18,732 nucleotides of DNA from Baffinella frigidus (GCA_026770585.1 MU646386.1:680404-699135), one strand, 5' to 3'; positions 1-8,097 are shown, counted from the stretch's first letter. Numbers and translations: made by a program. Notes: generated from the sequence alone by a model not told the origin.

Positions 1-52
1 TGTTTAGGGTTTTGGGTTCAGGGTTTAAGGTTCATGGTGTAGGGTTCAGGGT

Positions 53-82
53 GTAGATGCGGGCCTTCCTCGCGGTGCACGG
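53..82 (-). pseudogene. Exon copy fragment (P-C-T-A-R-K-A-R-I)
   Basis: Ten minus-strand codons, P-C-T-A-R-K-A-R-I-Y, align with P-C-D-A-R-L-I-R-I-N of the intact exon and are bounded on both sides by telomere-type repeat. The match is short, so confidence is moderate. Confidence 0.45.
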
Positions 83-171
83 GTGTAAGGTCTAAGGTCT
101 AGGATCTAGAGGCTAGGGTTTGGGGTTTGGGGTCTAGGGAACGCTAACCTGCCTAAACGCTAAACTGTAAC

Positions 172-213
172 CTGGAAGGCGTTGTTGATGCGGACCAGCC
201 TCGCATCGCACGT
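172..213 (-). pseudogene. Exon copy, 3' part (C-D-A-R-L-V-R-I-N-N) with donor
   Basis: The minus strand reads T-C-D-A-R-L-V-R-I-N-N-A-F-Q followed by GTTACA, the same donor position (CAG|GTT) as the intact exon ending at 343. The 5' half is missing; the sequence on that side is TTTAGGG-like. Confidence 0.65.
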
Positions 214-342
214 GTGTCGGGTCCAAGGTTCAGGGTTTAGTGTTTGAGGTTTGGGGTTTGGGGTTTAAGGACCTCTGCAGTATCGACTTTTCTCTGCATC
301 AGTTACATTACAACAAGGACTTCTCCCATGAGATTTTCCAAC

Positions 343-2459
343 CTGGAGGGCGTTGTTGATGCGGATGAGGCGCGCGTCGCACGGGTCAGGCTGGATGTTG
401 CGCGTGTCCATCATCAGCGCGCGCGTCGCCGAGATCGCGCACGAGGGGCACACGAACGCCTGGAGGGTTTCGGGTTTCGGGTTTGTTTGGGTTTGTTTGG
501 ATTCGTTTAGGTTTATTTGGGTTTGTTTGGGTTTGGTTCGGTGTGATTTGATTTGGTTTGGGTCACGGTTTAGTGTGCAGGGTGCCTGCAGGGTTTGGTG
601 TTGAGTGTTTGGGGGTTAGGTTTTAGGGTGTGGATGTTGCGCGTGTCCATGATGAAGACGCGTGTTGCGGAAATCGCGCAGGAGGGGCACTCCAACGCCT
701 GGGTTGGGGGTTTGGGGTTGCAGTTTGGGGGGTTGGGTGTTAGGGTGCAGGGTTTAAGGATTAGTGCAATTAGGGTGCATGGTGCAGAGTTTAGGGGTTG
801 GGGTTTGAAGATTGGTGTTTAGGTTTCGGGGTTAGGGCTTAGGGCTTAGGGTTTAGGGTTGCAGAGATCGCGCACGAGGGGCAGTGGAACGCTTGGATTT
901 GGGGTTAACTTAGGGGTTGGGGTTTAGGTTGCATGCAGGGTGCAACGTTTAGGGTGCAGGGGTTCGGATTAAGTGTTTGGGGGTTAGAGTATAGGGATTA
1001 GGGGTCAGGGATTAGGATTCAGGGCTTCGGGTTTAGGTTTTGTGGATGAGGATTTAGGGGCTAGGGTTTATGGTTTGGAGTTTCGGGCGTAGAGTGTAGT
1101 GTTGACCTCGAGGAAGAGGCACGGCCAGGGACATGATTTCTCGCCGAGGGTCCCTGCTTGCCAGCACATGCAGTCGTAGTCTGTGCCGCGGGTTGAGGGT
1201 GAGGAGTTGAGGGTTTCGGTCTGGGGTTTGGATTTTAGGGTTCATGATTTAGGGTTTAGCGGAAAACACGGGACACGTGCAACAAGGGCACACCCTACAC
1301 CCTAAGCCACATACCCCAAACCAGGGGGTTGCGGAGACACCATAAATACGTGACAGGGTTTCCCAGGTGGACTACGAGGGTGTCCCGACTCTTTGTGGAT
1401 CTGGAAATCTCGTGCGTCTTTCGGCCCGAAAATGCATTAGCTCCATTCTGTAAGGTTGTTAAATTGAGTACCAGACACGGAGGGTGTAGGGTGTAGGGTG
1501 TAGGGTGTAGGGTGTTGAGTGTAGGGTGTAGGGTTTAGGCTCTACGGTTCAGGGTTTAGGAGGGGGGGGGCTGACATCCCTGGCAGCAGCTGTAGTGGCT
1601 CATTTCCTCGTTGAGGGCCTTGTATCTGGTTTAGGATTTGAGGGGTTTAGGGTTCGATTTTTGGTGTTTAGTGTTTAGTGTTTAGTGTTTAGGGTTTAGG
1701 GTTTAGGGTTCAGGGTTCAGGGTTCAGGGTTCAGGAATCAGGGTTTGGAGTAGGGTCTCGGGTTTGGGATTTAGGGTTTAGGGTTTGGGGTTTGGAGTTT
1801 GGGGTTTAGGGTGAAGGGTTTAGGGTTTAGGGTTCAGGGTTCAGGGTTTAGGGTTTAGGGTTTAGGGTTTAGGGTTTAGGGTTTTATGGTTTAGAGTTTA
1901 GGGTCTGGGGTTTGGGGTTTAGGGGTTAGGGTTTAGGGTGTTGGGTTTACCGCAAGTACATCGACGTCGGCATGGGGCACACCTGGGTTGGGGTTTAGGG
2001 TTTGGGGTTTGGGGTTTGAGGTTTGGGGTTTGGGGTATGGGGTATGGGGTTTCGACATAAGCTCATTTCATTTTCGCTCGTTAGGGTTCCTAGCTCTACG
2101 TGACTCGGTTTGGCCATCCAAAACTTGACGGGTTGGCACTAAACCCCTGGGGAATTGACTTCCGGTCTCGCCAAATTTAAATTGGCGAGACCGAACCGTG
2201 TGAGGCAGAGCTAGGGGTTAGATGTGGAGGTGCGGGGAACCATGGCGACGAGACAGCAGAGGGGGTTGTTCCTGGTTTAGGGTTTAGGGTTTAGAGTTTA
2301 GCGTTTAGTGTTCGGGGTTTAGAGTTTAGCGTTTAGGGTTTAGGGTTCAGGGTTCAGGGTTCAGGGTTTAGGGCTTTCGGTTTAGGGTTTAGGGAGCAGA
2401 GGGGGTTGTTCCTGGGCGCCTGCAGCATTCCGGTTTGCCACTGCTTCGCATACCCGTAC
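343..2459 (-). CDS. Multi-exon cysteine-rich PLAC8-like membrane protein, partial
   Basis: Exons found by translating the non-telomeric islands on the minus strand: 2459-2395 and 2271-2241 (one exon split by an insertion), 1982-1951, 1625-1576, 1180-1107 and 459-343. Introns 2240-1983, 1950-1626, 1575-1181 and 1106-460 all begin GT and end AG, and phases agree at every junction (R is CG|A, Y is T|AC). Key residues in order: W-Q-T-G-M-L, N-N-P-L-C-C, Y-L-R-Y-K-A-L-N-E-E-M, Y-S-C-C-Q-G-Y-Y-D-C, A-G-T-L-G-E-K-S-C-P, C-P-S-C-A-I-S-A-T-R, D-P-C-D-A-R-L-I-R-I-N-N. From memory this order matches a Cys-rich PLAC8-like membrane family of algae, oomycetes and plants; no search was run. The 5' end is unresolved: a candidate ATG lies at 2517-2515, but its junction to the W-Q-T-G exon is unclear. 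After the donor at 342 the C-terminal exons should lie left of the window. The split exon and truncated exon copies leave open a recent pseudogene. Confidence 0.72.
631..698 (-). pseudogene. Truncated exon copy (C-P-S-C through M-D-T-R-N-I)
   Basis: The minus strand has a good acceptor (AACCCAG, AG at 700-699) followed by A-L-E-C-P-S-C-A-I-S-A-T-R-V-F-I-M-D-T-R, then N-I, in the phase expected from the upstream donor. After the N-I codons it runs into CACCCTAAAACC, with no donor at the homologous place. Substitutions versus the intact copy (V-F-I-M for A-L-M-M) show real divergence. An alternative exon is conceivable, but loss of the 3' half favours a relic. Confidence 0.7.
861..891 (-). pseudogene. 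Truncated exon copy, 5' part (C-P-S-C-A-I-S-A)
   Basis: The minus strand reads F-H-C-P-S-C-A-I-S-A-T and then enters TTTAGGG-type sequence. It matches the first dozen codons of the intact exon at 343-459. The acceptor context is CCAAG and the exon is one base short, so splicing from the upstream donor at 1106 would shift the frame. It looks like a dead copy. Confidence 0.7.
2163..2193. repeat. Hairpin: 12-bp perfect stem, 7-nt loop
   Basis: Arms CGGTCTCGCCAA and TTGGCGAGACCG flank the loop ATTTAAA. It lies inside the intron between the exons ending at 2241 and starting at 1982 of the PLAC8-like gene. Confidence 0.85.
2276..2394 (+). repeat. 17-heptamer TTTAGGG insertion in an exon, with 21-bp direct repeats
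   Basis: The 119 bp divide exactly into 17 heptamers with no indel: mostly TTTAGGG and TTCAGGG, plus TTTAGAG, TTTAGCG, TTTAGTG, TTCGGGG and one CTTTCGG. The same 21 bp lie immediately on both sides (2255-2275 and 2395-2415, starting AGCAGAGGGGG and ending TTCCTGG). On the minus strand those 21 bp are coding sequence of the PLAC8-like gene (N-N-P-L-C). Removing one copy plus the array rejoins the frame. The geometry is that of an insertion with target-site duplication. Short interstitial telomeric arrays arising at double-strand breaks are known in other organisms; the mechanism here is inference. Confidence 0.85.
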
Positions 2460-2464
2460 CTGTT

Positions 2465-2517
2465 TATGGTTTAGGATGAACGGTTTCCGGGTATGGGGAT
2501 TGCTGAGATCCATTCAT
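2465..2517 (-). other. Candidate first exon of the PLAC8-like gene
   Basis: An ATG at 2517-2515 opens a short frame reading M-N-G-S-Q-Q-S-P-Y-P-E-T, a plausible hydrophilic N-terminus. It runs into a CCTAAACCATAAACAG stretch and stops at TAA. A GT after the P-E-T codons could splice to the AG just before the W-Q-T-G-M-L codons, giving an in-frame join but an intron of only about 41 nt. Splicing to the nearer AG at 2461-2460 gives the wrong phase. The start is therefore uncertain. Confidence 0.3.
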
Positions 2518-2529
2518 CGCCAACCCTCC

Positions 2530-3200
2530 CCAAAACAGCGCGCTTTCATCCCGTCTGCCTCTGCGTCGCAAGCCAGTCCTGGGTCCAAAGCGGTTCAAGC
2601 AGGATGAAAGCGTTGCGTGGGAGGAAGAGGTGGCGGGAGACAGGGATCGTTTCATCCGAGCCCACACGGTCACCGCGGGTGGTAGCCCGCTTTCTGCTCT
2701 CTTCGAAACGCCCGGGGGCGGTGCGAGCCAGGGAGTGACCGGGGATCGCCGGAAATGGGTTCGGCATTCATGCAGTCGCACATCTTGCCCGGTTGCTACC
2801 CGTGTACGCCTGACCACTTGGCTTGCGCAAACGATGCATGCTCACATCAAAATCGAATGAGCAAGCTCATCACATCAAAATCGAATTTGACCACTCTCGC
2901 CCTCGTAAAAAAAAACCGAAGAGCTTTTGACAGAGCACGCATGGGAGAGAGGAGAAAGAGATGGGGGGGAGGAGAGAGATACATTGTCAGGAAGAGGTGG
3001 GTGAGAGGGGACGGGAGGGGGGGGGGGGCGCGTGCCTCTGACCAGGCACCACTCGCAGGTCTCGCGAAAGGAAGCCTCCGGGCTTGTTCGCCGAGTACAC
3101 TCTCTCCCACAGGTGCTGCGTCCCCCCCCCCCCCCCTCTCTCTACAACCTCGAGGGGGAGGAAACCCCGCTGCTTTGTTCGACGCGTACATGCTCTTTTG
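2530..3200. other. No gene recognised; homopolymer and simple-sequence tracts
   Basis: Overlapping ORFs exist in several frames, but none has a recognisable motif and they shadow one another. Poly-G (about 3017-3028) and poly-C (about 3123-3136) tracts and purine-rich GA sequence dominate. The 88-aa stretch near 2560-2830 shows no codon bias I trust. Confidence 0.5.
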
Positions 3201-3202
3201 TT

Positions 3203-3312
3203 AGGTCCTTGAGGTTCTTTAAACTCATATCATATGCGGACACTGGAACTTATCTTGCAGAAAAGCCCTGCTTCCTTTCGGATCGCATCAAGCCCCCCGG
3301 TGCAGAAGGGTC
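3203..3312 (-). repeat. Dispersed repeat A, minus-strand copy
   Basis: Reverse complement of the family whose + strand core is GATCCGAAAGGAAGCATGGC, then TTTCTGCAGAACCAGTT, CAGTGTCCGCCTATGGTGGG, AGCTCGAAGAACCTAAAGG. It is preceded on its own strand by a GATCCTCTGCACCGGGGGG-like segment. Spurious ORFs run across it. Confidence 0.75.
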
Positions 3313-3860
3313 GCAGTTCCACAGGTACCCCGCCCCCGGAGGCGAACGTGTCCACGAAATCGGAAACGAAAATCCGTCTTGAGTCTTTCTATTATTCGTG
3401 GTGCAAATTGTGGTACACAAAATGGGAAAATTCAAGACGGGTTTGGGAAGGGAATTAGGGGGGCCCCGGGGGGGGGGAGGGGGGGGAGGAGGGAAAGTCA
3501 GGGAGAGCAAGAGCGAGAGCAAGAGAGAACTAGAGGGAGAGCAAGAGGGCCACCGACAGCCAGTTTGTATGCGTGAGAGAAAGGCGTTCGGGAACGGTAC
3601 ACGAGCTCGTATCGAAAGAGCAAAAACGACGGTGAAATCTTCGGCACAGAACAGGTGTAGATTGGGCAGTTGCGGTTTAGTCAAGTTCCTGCGAATGCGA
3701 GTTTTTAAGAAGAATCCAGTCGGGCTGCGAATACAGCGGCATAGGGTCCGCAAGCTCGTGTCGGTTCGTACTAGTACGAGGCTCGTGCCCAGGCATCTCG
3801 CGTCTGTACGAGAGGTGCGGCAGGATGGGCAATGGCTCCAATAGCCTTTCCACTGCTGCA

Positions 3861-3980
3861 TTATGGGATCCTCGCTCACAAGGCAACGCCCGCCCGCCAG
3901 GACTACCACAGGACCCTAGTCATAGGTCTACGGTAGGGTCATAGGAGGAGGCGTTTTCTTATGAGCGAGGTACCCCTGTA
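3861..3980 (+). mobile_element. Foldback (MITE-like) element, copy 1
   Basis: The right end is intact (TTATGAGCGAGGTACCCCTGTA); the left end is degraded (GGGATCCTCGCTCACAAGG). The interior shares the GGAGGAGGCG box before the right inverted repeat with copies 3 and 4. About 120 bp and no coding capacity. Confidence 0.7.
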
Positions 3981-4353
3981 GGGGTAGGAACCAATTAGGG
4001 TTCCGGAAATACATCTCATAACACATAAAAGAAGTGTGCCAGTACAGCTGGATCCAGGGCATAGGCCCATAGCGGGCACTTAGTGCCAAGGCACGTATGT
4101 GTAGGTCACGAAACCCAGCACATAAGTGGTCAGGTTTTTGCTCCGAGTCTCTGATTCCAAGTCTCTGATTTCGTGGTGCTTTGGTGCTTTGGTCGTAAAG
4201 GCATGGGTGTGGCAAACGGCGAATTCATCTTTGCATAAATCCCGACATGTTCAACGAGTCCTCTTCGCGGAAGCTCTTATCTCCGGGGACGGGCCTGGCT
4301 AAAATCATGCTGGGCGTCGCAGCTCTCAGGGAGGGAGCGAGAGACAGAGAAAA

Positions 4354-4470
4354 ATGGAAAAACAAATAGAGAGAGAGAGAAAGAGACAGAGACAGACAGA
4401 GAGACAGAAAAAGAGAAAGAGAGAGAGAGAAAGAAAGAGAGAGAGAGAGAGACGGAGAGAGAGAGAGAGC
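4354..4470. repeat. (GA)n-rich microsatellite
   Basis: Interrupted GAGA/GACAGA tract. It yields Ser/Leu-rich or Arg/Glu-rich ORFs on the two strands, which are artefacts. Confidence 0.9.
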
Positions 4471-4756
4471 GCAAATGTCATGCCACTTAGTAATTCCTCG
4501 AGACGTCACTGCACAGACACAATCCAAATGACAGCATGTGGAGACTGGCATCAGCCCAGGGAGCCTTGCTAAACCCCAAACCTCTAAACACTAACCCCAA
4601 TCGCAGCACGTTGGGTCGATCCATGGGTGACGGAGGCACGCGCGGTCCTTATGTCTACTTCTAGTGCACGCGATGACTCCGGCCGTCCTACACGGTACTG
4701 TGTCGCCAGGGGGGAGGGGTCTCAAGCACATCATGTCTGTTAAGCGCGGCCGCTTC

Positions 4757-4852
4757 ATGTGATCCGAAAGAAAGCATGGCTTGTCTGCAGAACAAGTGCC
4801 AGTGTCCGCCTATGCTGGGAGCTCGAAGAACCTAGAGGACCTGAAGGACCGT
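4757..4852 (+). repeat. Dispersed repeat A, plus-strand copy
   Basis: Reads GTGATCCGAAAGAAAGCATG through CAGTGTCCGCCTATGCTGGG and GCTCGAAGAACCTAGAGGAC, with an ACCT(A/G)(A/G)AGG tail repeated twice. Confidence 0.75.
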
Positions 4853-4871
4853 GCGACCCATGTCGCCGTGT

Positions 4872-4999
4872 TACAGGGATACCTCGCTCATGAGAACGTG
4901 CCTCACCCTAAGACCCTACAGTGGGCCTGGCTCTATGCCTAGGGCCCTATGGTGGTCCTGGGGGGGGGGGGTCTTTCTTATGAGCGAGGTACCCCTGTA
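4872..4999 (+). mobile_element. Foldback (MITE-like) element, copy 2
   Basis: Terminal inverted repeats of about 24 bp: the left begins TACAGGGATACCTCGCTCAT and GAGAA follows; the right mirrors it and ends GAGGTACCCCTGTA. A TA at each outer edge would fit a TA target duplication. The interior holds a poly-G run. At 128 bp it cannot encode a transposase, so it would be moved by an enzyme encoded elsewhere. Confidence 0.85.
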
Positions 5000-5107
5000 C
5001 ACACTCCGTCACGTTGCCGGTGTGGACCTGATTGTCGAGTACTGGGCTTACTCGAAGATAAGCTACCACAATACAATGTGCACACCCAATGTTCACCTTC
5101 GGGTCTG

Positions 5108-5262
5108 AATAAATCAAGGGACCGCACACCGACCGCTTTTTTGCGGTCCTGAATTTGTACTGGCATGTTGTAACGGTTTCCGTTACGCAGTACAAAATGT
5201 AAGGACGATACACCAACCGTGTTTCCCTGACCTTCATAAAGTAAGGCCCGCACACCGGCCGT
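5108..5262. repeat. Short degenerate tandem units and two hairpins
   Basis: Three related segments (GGACCGCACACCGACCGC, GGACGATACACCAACCGT, GGCCCGCACACCGGCCGT) recur at 43-85 bp spacing. Hairpin 1: GACCGC, six T, GCGGTC at 5131-5148. Hairpin 2: outer 9-bp arms TTTGTACTG/CAGTACAAA at 5154-5196 enclosing a 7-bp stem GTAACGG/CCGTTAC with a 3-nt loop. They lie 80-240 bp beyond the stop codon of the B-box/C2H2 gene, possibly in its 3' untranslated region. Confidence 0.6.
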
Positions 5263-5345
5263 CGTCTGGAAGTCGTGCACCACACGCGGCGCACGCCAAC
5301 GCACAGAAACCAGTCAATTATTTACTTGCACTTTGCTAGCTAGTC

Positions 5346-6635
5346 CTACGGCTTCACACTGGTGTGCGTGCGCTTGTGCGTCGTCAATTTGTCGACCCGC
5401 TGGAACGCCTTGCCGCACGTCTCGCAGACGTGCGGCTTCTCCTCCGAATGCGTGCGCATATGCCTAGCCAATTTGTCGTGGAACGCAAACGTTTTCCCGC
5501 ACGTCCCGCAGACGTGCGGCCGCTTGCCTGTATGCGTGTGCACGTGGTTCGCCAGGGTGCTGGGATGCGAGTACGCCTTGCCACACACGTGGCACACGCA
5601 TGGCCTCTCCCCCGAATGTGTCAGCATATGCAGCGTCAGGTTGCCCAACTGCGAGAACGCCCTGCCGCATGTCTCGCAGACATGCGGCCTCTCCTCCGTG
5701 ATATGCGTCCACGTGTGCACAGCCAGGTCGCTGGACGTCGTGAAGGCCTTGCCACACGTGCAGACGAAACTGCCCGTCGCATCCTCGCCGTCACCATCTC
5801 CCGCGTCTCCCTCCCTGCCGCGTTTCTCCCCAGGGGCGGGTGCACGGGCGGCCCCGCCTTCCTCGGTGTTGGGCTCGGTCCGGTGCGGAGTCTCTTCCGC
5901 GGCGTGCGACCCAGCCCCGCCCGCTGCCTCCTTGCTTCGCCATGATTCAAGGGCTCCAGCTTGCGCCTGCAAGATCCCGGCTGGATCGACTCCTCGGACC
6001 AGCGCATGCTCCCGCGTCGCTCTCTGCGAAACGTGGTGGGTGGAAGTTCAGACACGGGTAAACCAGACGATGCCCCGCGCAGCGATCTCCACCTTCTACT
6101 CGCAACCCAGATCAGCCCTCCAGCCAGTCACTCCACCGTCCACCGCCAAGGCAAACTCAGCAGCCTTCTTACAAATTCGCCAGTCTGCCTTCTGAGACCG
6201 CGCCATGATTCGCACCCCCCCCACTCCAACTACGGCGCAGTCTGAGATGGCAGGCTGGCGTCTGAGATGGCGGGCGGCTGGCTGGGCCTGGGATGGTTGC
6301 GGGCTGCTAGAATGGTTTGGGGGAACACACCGCAAGCAGGTTGCATTCCACACAGACAAAGGCACATGTGTGGTGGGTTTATGTTCAGGGGGAAGTACCT
6401 GGCGAGCGTGTGCTGCAGAACATACGAGGCAGAGTGAAAGGCTGCAGGTGGAGCAGTGAGCTGAGACGCCGACGCCATCGCACTCTCCGCAGATGAGCGA
6501 GATGGTGTGCTCGCGTGTCGCCCTCCGCTTGGAATGCGCCGCAGCGCACACTGTGCAGTAATATGCTGCGCAGGTTGCACATAAAAAAGTGGCTGCGTCC
6601 CCCGCGTCGCATTCCTGGCACTTGACAGCCTCCAT
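5346..6635 (-). CDS. Two-exon B-box / C2H2 zinc-finger protein
   Basis: Exon 1 is 6635-6399 (79 codons), exon 2 is 6023-5346 (225 codons plus TAG); total 304 aa. The intron 6398-6024 (375 nt) starts GTACTT and ends TTTCGCAG after a pyrimidine-rich tract; phase 0 on both sides. B-box 1: C6, C9, C19, C22, C27, C30, H34, H43. B-box 2: C49, C52, C61, C64, C69, C72, H76 in exon 1 and H85 from exon 2. Removing the intron rebuilds R-A-T-R-E-H with the H-x8-H spacing of B-box 1, which strongly supports the junction. Residues 97-164 are acidic/basic low complexity. Five C2H2 fingers follow at about 165-186, 193-215, 221-243, 249-271 and 277-299, with linkers such as S-G-E-R-P and T-G-K-R-P. Finger 1 has C-x1-C instead of C-x2-C. 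ATG 6635 has G at -3 and +4, a good context. Likely a nuclear nucleic-acid-binding regulator with protein-binding B-boxes; target unknown. Confidence 0.85.
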
Positions 6636-6799
6636 CTCGCACTTATTGCACCCTTTCGTTCTTTTTGGGGGAAGACAGGCAAAACTCGTCAGGTTACCTG
6701 TTGGAGACTTCAAAGACCTAAAGGACCTACCTAGCCTACAGGAAGCTCGAAGAACCTAAAAGACCTAAAGGATGTGCGAGCCTTTGGTTTAATTCAAAC

Positions 6800-6940
6800 G
6801 CCCGATTGAGGCTATCCTTTAGCCGGTTTCTGCTGCGATCCTCTGCACCGGGGGGGGGGCTTGGTATGATCCGAAAGGAAGCATGGTTTTTCTGCAAAAC
6901 CAGTTGCAGTGTCCGGCTATGGTGGGAACTCGAAGAAGCG
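6800..6940 (+). repeat. Dispersed repeat A, plus-strand copy with upstream box
   Basis: Contains the full arrangement: CGCCCGATTGAGGCTATCCT, GCCGGTTTCTGCTGCGATCC, CTGCACCGG with nine G, then the GATCCGAAAGGAAGCATGG core and CTATGGTGGGAACTCGAAGA. A detached tail (AGCTCGAAGAACCTAAAAGACCTAAAGG-like) lies just before it at 6740-6772. Confidence 0.75.
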
Positions 6941-7150
6941 TCTTGAGTCACGGAAAATGCCTTTTGCGTGGAAACGTTTCCCACTCTCGATTTTTGCCTC
7001 GGTGGGAAGAGCAAGCGGCATCACACGAATCTATCGCAACTTCAGCTGCGGAATCGAACAAATTTGAGTGTTTTCCGGGCACTAGTAAGACCCGCTTATT
7101 TAGTAATTTTCGTTGCCAGGAACCGGTTTTGGAGATTAAACTGTGAATGG
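6940..7150 (+). repeat. Dispersed repeat B, copy 1
   Basis: Shares ordered blocks with 10492-10712: CTTGAGTCACG, GCCTCGGTG, GCGGCATC, GAATCTATCGCA, AGTAAGACCCGCTT, TAGTAATTT and CGTTGCCAG. There are substitutions throughout. No coding frame is conserved that I can see. Confidence 0.7.
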
Positions 7151-7870
7151 TTCCTAAAATTGTTGGCGACCTTTGGGTCTTTTTTAACGACGACAGGCAA
7201 AATCCGTGAGCCCATTTATAAGCCCGTGTTTGGAGAGCAGTCTCCGGTCTAGCACCAAGCCACGGTGTGAAATTGGGGGGTCGGCCCCGGACGTAGGTAG
7301 GTACAGGACAGCCGGGGTCCGACTTTGGGATAGCTTGTTTAAGCAGCTTCCACCCGCCAGTGTTGTTCCTGTCGGTCCGAATAAACAGGCTTAACTGGGA
7401 CTTGACCCTGCTCGAGGAAAACTAGTAGAAGAACACACACTCCCCTACCTTCAACAACAATTTCAAGATCAGGGTGCCTACATTTGCTGGACGTGTGCCT
7501 CACCAGTCCTCTGCGCACGCCTACTCTCAAGCAAATATTCCATCATAAGAACCGAGAAAATAACACCACGTACTTCTTAACGCCCGGTGCCTTATCCATT
7601 AGGCTACCGACGTACCAAAAAAAGGAACTATCCACACCGTGGACGGCTGTGTATATATACCACCCTCACCCCCCCCCAGTTGTTCCTGAACAACTGATAA
7701 GGTAATATATATACGATGCGGGGGATCACTGATACTCTCGTTGTTTTGCTAACTGTTTGTATTGTTGATCTCTGACATTGGGTTAAAGTGACTTAACACT
7801 GCTGACTCACAATGACACTGCGGGACACAATAGGATAAGTCATGCTAGGCTTGCCCCTGACTCTACTGAC
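7150..7870. other. No gene recognised
   Basis: I see no protein motif here. It contains the tRNA-like fragment at 7573-7616, a short poly-C run, and AT-rich GTATATATAC (about 7651-7660) and AATATATATAC (about 7704-7714) motifs. Confidence 0.5.
7573..7616 (-). tRNA. tRNA-like 5' half (Arg-type D arm), probable fragment
   Basis: On the minus strand TAGCCTAATGG is a perfect A-box. The D arm pairs as GCCT...AGGC around AATGGATA, as in eukaryotic arginine tRNAs. After the D arm neither a normal anticodon stem-loop nor a B-box (GGTTCGANNCC) follows, so this is a truncated tRNA relic or the head of a SINE rather than a working gene. Confidence 0.35.
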
Positions 7871-7925
7871 TTGTGTACATTAGGGAAAACCCCTACACAA
7901 CCAACTTTTTTCCTCTCTTTTTTAT

Positions 7926-8030
7926 CCTTTCATCTTCGGTGTCGGGCTGATCTCACCTCACATCCCCACCACATTTTATCTCCTTTCATCTTTGGTGTCT
8001 GGCTGACCAAACCTCACACCCCCCACACAA
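7926..8030 (+). repeat. Two tandem ~55-bp units
   Basis: TCCTTTCATCTTCGGTGTCGG and TCCTTTCATCTTTGGTGTCTGG begin two consecutive units, each followed by GCTGA and a CCTCACA(C/T)CCCC stretch. Confidence 0.7.
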
Positions 8031-8097
8031 TCCCCACACAACCCACCTCACCTTGTGGAGTATCCGTGGGTGGAGCCCTTACACTTCAACCGTGGGA

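Larger units (their letters stand above)
1..2080. repeat. Degenerate TTTAGGG matrix, with G-rich strand on +
   Basis: Heptamers TTTAGGG, TTCAGGG, TGTAGGG, TTTGGGG and other variants fill most of this block between the coding islands of the PLAC8-like gene. The G-rich strand is always the + strand, so the minus-strand transcript sees CCCTAAA. Locally uniform runs occur: TGTAGGG around 1490-1540, TTTAGGG around 1840-1885, TTTGGGG around 1990-2030. Non-telomeric, non-coding islands lie at about 1257-1480 and 2050-2250. Confidence 0.9.

Noticed and set aside
1-2080. True chromosome end (terminal telomere)
   Set aside because: The heptamers are degenerate and interrupted by exons, and similar blocks occur in both orientations through the window, so they are interstitial.
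3000-3140. Inverted repeat between poly-G and poly-C tracts
   Set aside because: The apparent pairing is only homopolymer against homopolymer with no shared unique sequence.
3250-3909. 219-codon minus-strand ORF
   Set aside because: It starts at a GTG, runs through a foldback element edge, GA-rich simple sequence and a copy of dispersed repeat A, and has no motif.
5362-6195. 277-codon + strand ORF opposite the zinc-finger gene
   Set aside because: Antisense shadow of the C2H2 exon; its Cys/Val/His pattern is the complement of the finger codons.
6096-6713. 205-codon unspliced ORF with two B-boxes as a stand-alone gene
   Set aside because: Reading through leaves B-box 2 with wrong spacing (H in P-P-E-H). 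Splicing at 6398/6024 gives the exact B-box spacing and joins the C2H2 exon.
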